DNA from: Anoplopoma fimbria
Taxonomy: Eukaryota; Chordata; Actinopteri; Perciformes; Anoplopomatidae
Direction: 5' to 3'
DNA: 64,000 nt
NCBI RefSeq assembly: GCF_027596085.1
Contig: NC_072462.1
Span: forward strand, 21,923,112-21,987,111
Made by a program: the position numbers and the translations under genes. The notes below the pieces were generated by a model. It did no database searches. It had not been told where the DNA came from and saw nothing but the letters and a program-made list of their open reading frames with translations. Below are positions 24,151 to 32,226 of this stretch, one piece after another. Within the stretch, counting starts at the first letter, position 1. Each line of letters starts with the position of its first letter.

Positions 24151-24631
24151 GACTGTATATGAGAAGTGGACGTAGTAAACGTGATGTCATCCATTGGTTT
24201 GTGGACCACTGTTTAGAAGTCTTGAGTTTAAGAGTTTGAGCGATTAAGACCATAGACTCATATTAACAATGTTTACTGAGGTTATAAATGATAAGAAGTC
24301 ACTTCCATACAATCAGACTTCTTTTAGCAACTAGAGATGTCGCCCCCTGCTGGCCATCAGGAAGAATGAAAACATTAGGCACTTGCACATTTATCACTTG
24401 TCAGACCTGGTTGTAGCCACATGATTCTACAGCAGTTGGTCCAGGTTCATTTCCCACTGTTCTGCTTGGAGGATTTTTAAGAAATGAAAAAGGAAGCAAA
24501 TATAATTCTTGGTAATTATAATGAAAACCAAGCTGGCCACAGCCAAAAAGCTGAACTCGAGGTTTCAAAATGACAGTCCTCAAACCAATAGGTGACGTCA
24601 AGGAGACCACATCCACTTCTTTTATACAGTC
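24151..24631. mobile_element. Fold-back MITE with CTCF-like core
   Basis: The left end (GACTGTATATGAGAAGTGGA through CCATTGGTTTGTGGAC to CTTGAGTTT, 24151-24229) is the inverted repeat of the right end (24553-24631: AACTCGAGGTTTCAAAATGA, CAAACCAATAGGTGACGTCA, CACTTCTTTTATACAGTC). The interior carries TCGCCCCCTGCTGGCC at about 24338-24353, an inverted CTCF-like motif shared with 49.58 kb. Fish genomes carry many such elements; the family name is not known to me. Confidence 0.75.
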
Positions 24632-25932
24632 AAAGAGTGCAAACAACAGCAACCGTGCTAACACAGCTAACAGTGTTAGCCTGGGGTGGAACTGGAGGAT
24701 GGGCAGTATAAATATCATATATGTAACCTTTAAATATAAATGGCTTTTTTTTTTTTTGAATGCCTTATATCTTCCATTTGATGAAAACTGATGACTCTGT
24801 TAAGCTTTTAGTCATATGCAGTTAAGCCTATTAAGGGAAGTATTTAAGCCTTGTTAAGCCTTCAGAATGATTAGTTAACCATGAAATGTGGTAGTTTACT
24901 AGGCAGCCTTCTTTATTTTCTGAAATCTTTTCTTTGGGCAAAGTGCCCTGTTCATACTCATCAGCTAGAGGGAGTAGCCATAGGCTTCCAGTTAAGTAAA
25001 GCTGCATCTTATCTGTCCGACAAAGTCAAACACAGAGCTGTTATCGTAATGCAGTAGTTAATCATATAGTGGTCATCTCTTCATTTACACGTTAATTGTC
25101 CTGCCACCAAGAGAGAATACATCTCCCGTCTGTAGCTGGGCGTTTCGGCTAAAAGCTTCTGCAGTTGAAATTGAAAACTGAGATAATAGCCAAAATCATT
25201 AGCTCTGCGGGTGTTCTGGAAGGAGTCATTGTATTCATTGACTCTCTCTCAGTCATTCTCTGGCTTTCCCAGTGAACTTCAAGTATCTCTTCTCTGCTGC
25301 TCTGCTTGTTGTGCAGCTTGTGTGTCTCTGTCCATTATAATACTGTTTGGCTTTTCAGTGTTTCCCATTGGTGAACTCCTCTAATTACTGCCATTTATCA
25401 ACTTCAAACACACACACACACACACAGAGTCACACAAACACACTAGTGCATGCACACAGTCTGCTCAGCCGCACGGTCAAAAATACACTAAATGTTTGCT
25501 GCATCAAGGCTTTTTCAGTAGCAGAGCTGAACACTATCTCTCAGGGTTATCTCTTTGTCTCTGATAAACGGGTACGCTTTTCTTTTCATTTACTGCATTC
25601 ACACTTTTCCATGAACACATGGTTGTTCATAGAAAATATCATCAGCAGCACCATCATCATGCAGTTGTATGAAGCTAGTTAACAATACGTATTAGGAGTT
25701 GCTCAGTACTCCAGGTATGTTGCGTTTTGTCCATCCTCATAAATTCCATTCAGGTGTGTTGTATTGGGTTGGGGGCAGACATTCTAGATACAAATATCTC
25801 AGAACTGATGAAAACCATGGCCACATATCACTAAGGCAAGAGATAAAGCTGCTTTTTAACCACCCGTTCAAGTAAAAAACCTGCTGCGTTGTGAGCATAA
25901 CTGTTGAAATACTTGTGTACTGATTCCACTAG

Positions 25933-26640
25933 AGCAGTGGTACTCAACTTTTTTCGACCACAAACTGGAAAGGACAGAGCTTGGAATGCTTATTCAGAAT
26001 AAGATTGAAAATCAAGTTTTTGCGGAGGCAATCATTAAGCGATAAAGCTGTTCTTCTGAAACCATGCATATGCTATCAGATGCTGTTGATTTTATCTCAC
26101 TGGCTGCTTTGCCGACAGCTCTGCTGTGTCACTTTCAGGACGCAGATTGCTGACTTCATCTGTGATTTTAGTCAGCTCCGCTTTAACCTCCATTGCTCCT
26201 CTGATATGCAGCGCATTCTCTCTCTTTTTGATTCATTTCAAAAGACCATTTTCCAAGTTGGTTTTCAATTTGTCAATGGCATCGGCCCATTTTCAGCCGC
26301 GTGAATTACTTTGACACTATTAATTCTATCACTGTGCCCACTCTTAGTCACAATTTCAAATTAAAACGACACAATGGTTACTTCTCCAAGAGCAGACAGT
26401 CCTCAGTTTCCCCGTTCAGCCTTTTGAACGCCTCAGTTACTGGTTAATAAAGCACAAGGAGTATTTGGCTCCTAAAGCTGCCGATTTTAAGGAAAGCCCC
26501 GCTTGGAAACTCTGCCAAAACTGCATAGCGTCATTTGTCAACACAGTGACCTCAGAGCACAGGTCATTTGCAGTAGATATCGTCAACATTTTGTACTTGT
26601 GATTGATTGCCTGGGCAACTGAGTTCGCCTCCACTTTGCT
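25933..26640 (-). repeat. Possible decayed transposable element
   Basis: The left edge, CAGTGGTACTCAACTTTTTT, resembles a hAT-type terminal repeat. Minus-strand reading gives short charged, coiled-coil-like stretches (MEVKAELTKITDEVSNLRPE and an Ala/Gln-rich frame at 26437-26634) separated by stops. No matching right terminus was found. This suggests a dead element, but the class is uncertain. Confidence 0.3.
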
Positions 26641-27387
26641 CTTTTTGGCTTGGATCAGGGTTTTTAGCAGCTAGTTAAACTCCTCCATGACCTACAGGCA
26701 AAGATTGATGTTTGTCCAGAGAATGAAGGGAATGATAGGAGGCAAGTATATACACCTATGCACCAAATTGCTGTGATGTGTTAAAGTAAGGCTTCACTTT
26801 TAAAGTGTGGAAATCAGGTTTTTAAGATAAGAAAAAAGGCAATACTGTCACAATGGACAGTTATCTCAGTACAGAGAGACTTAATGCTACAAGTTGAGAT
26901 GCAGAACACTAAAATGTCTTCAACTATCAGACATCATTAGGGCTCATTGTCTTTTTTTAATCCATGTAAACATTTTAAACAGGTTTTCTTCTTCTTGGTG
27001 AAGCTAACTTCTGCCATCAGAGCATATATTAAAAGTTGTTGTGGTGCCTGTTAGAGGAAGATTGGAGAATGCCCTCTTTCAACCTATTATAATAAAGTCA
27101 TTTTGTAATATACAGTATCATTAAAACACTCAGTGGTGCCCTCTCGGTGGTCAACTAGTAATAAGCCAGTCCCACAATCACTGACCTAATCTGATAGTCA
27201 GACTTGTAAATAATCATACTGTAGACCGGTTTTATTGTTAAACAGATGGGCTTAACGCGTTTTGTTTTGACTCTCTGAAAATGGCCATGTATTCACTGTG
27301 GACTGGATAATGAATGTTAGCTGTTGAGTCTGATGGTGGCACCTTTGATGGTAGCCTGTCATCAGTGTGTGAATGGGAAAACTGAAT

Positions 27388-27770
27388 GATAAGATAAGAT
27401 AAAAAGATAAGATAAGATAAGATAATCCTTTATTAGTCCCCGGCAGTCGATGTGTCCTTGGGCAAATGTTGCAGACTTACAACAATGCGTTAGAGATGTA
27501 AAGTGTCACACAAGAGACATAGTAAGAAGAAGACAAGATAAAAATAAAAAGCGTAAAATAAAATAAAACAAGTATTATAAAATAAGCAATAAAAAAAAAA
27601 ACAGTAGAAAAAACAACAATAACTGAAATATTATATTTACAGACAGAGAAAAAAACAACAACTATTTTAACTATTTTTAACTTTTTTAACTATTATTGCA
27701 CAGTGTAATGTGTAATGTATTGCACAGGTTTTTATTGTCATGAAATTATTATTGTCATGTGGTCATGTGG
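27388..27770 (-). mobile_element. Non-LTR-type fragment with GATAA repeat tail
   Basis: A (GATAA)n run at 27388-27425 is followed by TCCTTTATTAGTCCC and an A-rich body. This is a common fish retroelement 3' end seen in reverse orientation, with the pentamer as its tail. No reverse transcriptase remains. Confidence 0.55.
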
Positions 27771-27796
27771 TCTGCTGGGATATGTAACATACTACT

Positions 27797-27847
27797 GACT
27801 GTAAGTCGCTTTGGAGAAAAGCGTCTGCTAAATGACTGTAATGTAAA
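27797..27847 (+). mobile_element. SINE/LINE 3' tail, + orientation
   Basis: GTAAGTCGCTTTGGA, AAAGCGTCTGCTAAATGACT and GTAATGTAA form a very common teleost retroposon tail. The same tail lies in reverse complement at 29734-29786, on the other side of whrn exon 1. Confidence 0.7.
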
Positions 27848-28231
27848 TTGCGTGTTGAAATAGTTGGTGAAAAAAACATTTGCAACAGCAGTTCATCCTC
27901 TGCTTTTATAGAACTTTAACGCTTTAAAATACAGATTTAAACCATGTGAACCGAAATCAATCTACCACAGCCAAAAGCAGCTTTAATGTCTAATAAACGT
28001 GCTGTTTTACTGGTCCCATGTTGTTGGTAATAAACAAAGCAGCTCATTGGCTCCTCGAAGCTGCGTCACTTCCTGACGGAGGACCGAGCAGCAGGTCATC
28101 ATGTTAAACACTCAACGGACCGGTTTACTGCTGGAGGACACAGTGTTTGGACACTGCTGGATTAATATATATATATTTTTTTTTTTGTTGTGAACTTGAC
28201 GTCGTTTGGACCTAGAAGCGAGCACGGAGCT

Positions 28232-28450
28232 CATTCTGTACACATGACATCTATTGCATTCTGTCCATCCTGGAGAAGGATCCCTCCTCTGTCGTTCTCC
28301 CAGAGGGTTCTTCCTTTTTTCTCCCTGTTAAAGGGGTTTTTAGGGGAGTTTTTCCTGTGAATGTGAGGGAAGGACAGAGGATGTAACATGTACAGATTGT
28401 AAAGCCCTCTGAGGCAAATTGGGCTCTACAAAATAAACTGAATTGAATAG
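28232..28450 (+). repeat. Common teleost dispersed repeat upstream of whrn
   Basis: Blocks such as CTGTCCATCCTGGAGAAGGA, CTCCCTGTTAAAGGGGTTTT, TTGTAAAGCCCTCTGAGGCA and GGGCTCTACAAAATAAACTG belong to a family I recognise as widespread in fish genomes. It sits about 350 bp before the whirlin start, so it may fall in the promoter or 5' UTR. It should not be read as a gene. Confidence 0.65.
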
Positions 28451-28752
28451 TATGGATGGACTCCGAGCAGGAAAACAAAAATAACTTTTTTTTATTTTTG
28501 CTTCATTGAGGAAATCGCCTTTTCTCTCTGGGAAACAGTGGACCCAAGTACAAGTCGTGTTTAAGTTGTGTTGTTTTATTCCACCGGACACCGGAGACAC
28601 CTGACCAGATCATGACGCGGTCCTGACGCGGATAAGCTCTCCGGCTGTTGCATGTCCAGTGTTGACTGTAAGTTTGCATGCATTGGTGTCGACTGTGAAA
28701 CCGAGCTAATTGGACTTAATTGCTCCTTTTTTCCTCACATTGCTCGGTCGGC

Positions 28753-28800
28753 ATGGATGTAACCGGTCTGCTCCGTGTCCCGGCCGCACCGCCAGCATGA
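28753..28800 (+). promoter_or_regulatory. uORF overlapping the whirlin start (ATGA)
   Basis: ATG at 28753 has G at -3 and G at +4 and opens a 15-codon frame (MDVTGLLRVPAAPPA). Its TGA (28798-28800) overlaps the main ATG at 28797. A second ATG at 28757 is followed at once by TAA (28757-28762), a start-stop element. Both matter only if the mRNA includes this segment. An alternative intron from 28668 (ACT|GTAAGT) to 28795 (CCGCCAG) would remove them. Confidence 0.4.
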
Positions 28801-29694
28801 GCAGCACCGACCTGGAGCGCATGTCTCTCGGCTCCTCGGCCAACTCGGTGGCCTCCAGCTCTCGGACGTTGTCGGCCAACGTGAGGAAGCTGCACAACGC
28901 TCTCAACCTGCTGCTGAACGACTACGAGAGGGAGCAGTTCATCCACTGCCTCAACGTGTACCACTCCAAACGCAACGTGTACGACCTGGTCCAGACCCTC
29001 CACGTCATCCTCAATGCGCCCAGCAAGAGGCAACTTCTGCCCATGCTGCGGCTGGTCATCCCTCGCTCGGACCAGCTGCTGTTCGAGCAGTACACCTCGG
29101 AGGGCCTCTACTTAAAGTCGGATTTAGTGGCAACAAGCAATGGAAACGCAGACTTCCCCGGTGCCAGCCCGCCGAGCATCCCTCCAGAGTTCCAGGTGTC
29201 GTTGCGAGGCTCTCCGGACAGCTTCAGCACCAGCAGCGAGGGGACAGCTCCTCTGGTGCTGCTGCACGGGAGGGACTTCAGCACCAGCACCGAGGGGACA
29301 GCTCCTCTGGTGCCGCTGCACGGGAGGGACTTCAGCACCAGCACCGAGGGGACAGCTCCTCTGGTGCTGAAGCACCGAGGGGACAGCTCCTCTGGGCTGC
29401 TGCAAGGACTTCAGCACCAGCACCGAGGGGACAGCTCCTCTGGTGCCTCTGCTCGGGAGGGACTTTGTCCACGAACCGCCTGGAGAGATACGCCAGGTCT
29501 CCATGAAGCGACACAAGAGCAACGAGGGCCTGGGCTTCAGCATCCGAGGAGGCTCCGAGCATGGGGTCGGCATCTACGTGTCCCTGGTGGAGCCCGGGAG
29601 CCTGGCCGAGAAAGAGGGTCTCCGAATCGGGGACCAGATCATGAAAGTCAACGAGAAAGTGTTCGAGAAAGTCACTCATGCTGAAGCAGTGAAG
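28797..29694 (+). CDS. whrn: Whirlin exon 1: HHD and PDZ1 start, frame broken in linker
   Basis: Whirlin is a multi-PDZ scaffold of hair-cell stereocilia tips and ankle links and of the photoreceptor periciliary membrane, partnering usherin, ADGRV1 and myosin XV. ATG 28797 (A at -3) starts MSSTDLERMSLGSSANS. Residues 25-106 form the harmonin-homology domain (LSANVRKLHNALNLLLNDYE, QFIHCLNVYHSKRNVYDLV, RLVIPRSDQLLFEQYTSEGL), close to human WHRN. PDZ1 follows with NEGLGFSIRGGSEHGVGIYV and THAEAVK, ending at donor GTGCGT (29695), as in human exon 1. The linker is expanded by a minisatellite. HHD and PDZ1 lie in different frames because one repeat unit carries 25 extra nt; without it the exon is 291 codons. 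As given, the HHD frame runs to a stop at 29684. This is a true whirlin locus; whether the break is real is unknown. whrna or whrnb cannot be decided. Confidence 0.9.
29223..29463 (+). repeat. Coding minisatellite in whirlin linker, 4 units
   Basis: The units are 29223-29276, 29277-29330, 29331-29409 and 29410-29463. Three are 54 nt (18 codons, FSTSTEGTAPLVPLHGRD type) and differ at few positions. The third is 79 nt because a 25-nt segment from AGCACCGAGG to CTCTGG occurs twice in it. The array is GC-rich and has no counterpart in the human linker. Confidence 0.95.
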
Positions 29695-29733
29695 GTGCGT
29701 TTTAATTCACATATCGTGTCTTAAAGAATGCAC

Positions 29734-30136
29734 GTTACATTACATTACATTACATTACAGTCATTTAGCAGACGCTTTTATCCAATAAGTGTATTCAACA
29801 TAGGTGTTCAAGAGAACTACTAGTCACCAGAAGTCATAAGTGCATCTCCTTTCTTAAACAAGCATCTTAAAGCATAAACCAGAGCAAAAGTATAGTGCAG
29901 AGGCAGATTACTACGAAAACAATAATTGCAACAGACTAATCCGAATATAGTAAGTGCTACAAACTACTACGAATAGGATAAGTGCAGTAAACGAATATGA
30001 ATTCAATAAGTGCAGCGAACTGATACGAATACAGTAAGTGCAACAACTAATACGAGTGCAATAAGTGCTACGAGGAAGGCTCAGGGTAGTACTTCTTGAA
30101 GAGGTGAGTTTTCAGCCTGCGCCTAAAGACGTTCAT
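29734..30136 (-). mobile_element. Reverse-oriented SINE-like element with internal 28-bp repeats
   Basis: Begins with a (TTACA)n run, then CAGTCATTTAGCAGACGCTT, the reverse complement of the tail at 27797. It extends to GAGGTGAGTTTTCAGCCTGC. In between, 29907-30073 is six imperfect units of about 28 bp, each holding an AATAAGTGC-like core. The element starts only 39 nt after the whrn exon 1 donor. Confidence 0.65.
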
Positions 30137-30495
30137 CCTCAACACACGGTGTAGATTAGTAGTTCAGTGATCTGGAAAGAATGTCACCGTGGTGGGAACT
30201 ATTTGCACCAGCCTTGTCCTCTCTACCCACGCTACATCTCCTGTGTATAATAAGCTCTTGCCATATTAATGTGTTTGTGTCTAAACTTGACCTCCTTGAA
30301 GTTAACAAGCCTGGACTTTTTACAGGGGAATCGATTTTTTTGGCAGGAAACAGCTTTGGCTATTTTATTTTTTTAGATCTGCTAGCAATGTAGTGCAACA
30401 GTGTTATAGTGTTAACTGTAGGCCTGCAGTGACCACTGCCTCTAGGAGTGTAACCAGACACCTTCAAAGCAGCTGGTAACCATACAGGAAGGTGA

Positions 30496-30544
30496 GTGTG
30501 TGTGTGTGTGTGAGTGAGTGAGTGTGTGTTTGTGTGTGTGTTTG
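30496..30544 (+). repeat. Interrupted GT-rich microsatellite
   Basis: Short (GT)n with GAGT and GTTT interruptions. Confidence 0.85.
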
Positions 30545-31734
30545 TTTGAGTAGAAGAAGCTGAATGTTGGCCCCAGTGCTCTGAAGCTGTAGACTGAGAA
30601 TAAAGACTGGGACAACTTTAGCCCTGTGCACTATTGTTAATGCCACGGAGTATAAATAACATCTATTAGCAAATTAGGTGATAAAAGAGCAACGTCTGAT
30701 TTGTGTACAGGGAAGATTGATTTAGGAGACCTTGTGAGGTCCTTGGTTTTTATGAGCTGTCCACGGTGCTGAACATTCATCTCAGCATTTCCCACTGACT
30801 CCTGACAATTTATACTGCTTTTCTTCACTCTATACTTAATCTATGCTTTTCTGATCGATTTTCAATTTGCACTCATTCACACCTATTTGCCCATTTAATA
30901 TACTCACATCACAGGGATTTAGTTATTCTACAAGATTCAAGTCATTTTTTAAGCGTCTGGAAAATCACACTCATGGTCAATGCTTTTACTCCTTATTTAT
31001 TGATTTTACTTAATTTAAGATATATTAAAAACGCATACCAGTGAAAACGTCTTAACTGGATATAACAAATACTCACTTGTGGTATGTCTTTTTGTTTTTA
31101 GCTTTTTAAATGTCAATATTAAATGTGTTCTGAGAGCAATGTTCCTATGCTGCCCCTCTTGGAAATCAGATTTTAATCTCAAAGAAGAAAAGAAGAGAGG
31201 CAGCAATACTGCCTGACCATAGCCACAAAAAAGTGCCAGATATCTATAAGCTGCTCTTTAGAATAGTGATTGTATGTCTGTAGTTTGAAAGGTCACCAGT
31301 TTGTTCCCTCCGACAGCCGAGAATTAAAGTGTAGCTCAAATTGAGTCCTCTCTAACCTTCACCGATCTTGAAAAAGCTGTCCACGTTTTTATCTCCTCTC
31401 GGGTGTGGACTTTTGTAATTCACTTTATGCAGGGCTTAGCCATAAGGCAATCTCTCACCTTAAGCAAATCCCAAATATTGCACCTATAGGCTTTTAGATG
31501 AACACCAAGAGATTAGAACATGTTACCCCTGATTTATCCTTGAATCTCTTGTTGCCTGTGTACTTTCGAATATAGAAGAGTCAAAGTCCTTGATACATTT
31601 ATACAGACACATTTATCTCCTATCGTACTGCACTGATTGTGCTTTTATGATCAGGCCCACAGTTGGGACCTTCTTTATATGGATGTATTTTCTCATTGTA
31701 TTCTGTTATATTTTGTGGTCTAAAACACTTACGT

Positions 31735-31830
31735 AATGCTGCACGATTATGCCAAAAATAGTAATCAAGATTATTTTGATCAATATTGAGATCAAGATTC
31801 CTTATCACGATTATTATTACTTTTTATTAT
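31735..31830 (+). repeat. Probable dispersed 'CACGATTAT' repeat fragment
   Basis: GCTGCACGATTATGCCAAAA, then alternating ATCAAGATTATTTTGATC and TATCACGATTATTATTAC, resemble a common fish repeat built of near-palindromic ATCACGATTAT units. No second copy is in the window. Confidence 0.35.
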
Positions 31831-31968
31831 TGCACTTTCACATATAAATAAACAGAATGCTGCTTTAACTTCCATGTTGAGCTACATTCCTGCTAATGTA
31901 ATGATACGGTTCTTCTTTACCTGAATTCAGTGCATTTTTGTTTTAATAGCAGTATATTACTTTTCTAT

Positions 31969-32226
31969 GGGCTCCACGGTGGTGTAGTGGCTAGCACTGT
32001 CGCCTCACAGCAAGAGGAGCCTGGGTTCAATCCCCGGGCTAGACGGCCTTTACTGTGTGTTGCATGTTCATGGGTTCTCTCTGGGTTCTCCGGCTTCCTC
32101 CCACAGTCCAAAGACATGCAGCTTAGGTTAATTGAGGTACCTAACTGGCCCGTGTGGATGTGAGCGTGAATGGTTGTTTGTCTATATATATATATATATG
32201 TCAGCCCTGCGATATACTGGCGACCG
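31969..32226 (+). mobile_element. tRNA-derived SINE, + strand
   Basis: The head GCTCCACGGTGGTGTAGTGG carries an A-box-like stretch (31981-31997) and a B box GGGTTCAATCCCC (32023-32035), so it is derived from a tRNA. The body CTCCGGCTTCCTCCCACAGT, CCAAAGACATGCAGCTTAGG and TCAGCCCTGCGATA is shared in reverse with 52254-52560. It is interrupted by a short (TA)n at 32183-32199. It is not a functional tRNA gene. Confidence 0.8.

Larger units (their letters stand above)
15169..28231. other. Intergenic region between man1b1 and whrn
   Basis: About 13 kb with no convincing protein gene on either strand. It contains a CTCF-like motif, a strong hairpin, a Tc1-like MITE, two fold-back elements, several SINE/LINE-type tails and microsatellites, each listed separately. 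Open frames here are short, with no recognisable domain. One segment at 20110-20186 resembles an exon but is unproven. Confidence 0.7.

Noticed and set aside
28710..28796. Upstream extension of the whirlin frame from a TTG at 28710
   Set aside because: No ATG exists in that frame before 28797, and human whirlin begins at about the same distance before the HHD, so 28797 is the better start.
28716..29679. Long antisense and shifted-frame open frames over whrn exon 1
   Set aside because: They are shadows of a GC-rich coding exon and its stop-free repeat; none shows a domain.
31981..32040. tRNA gene suggested by A and B boxes
   Set aside because: No complete cloverleaf or anticodon stem; the boxes belong to the head of a SINE.
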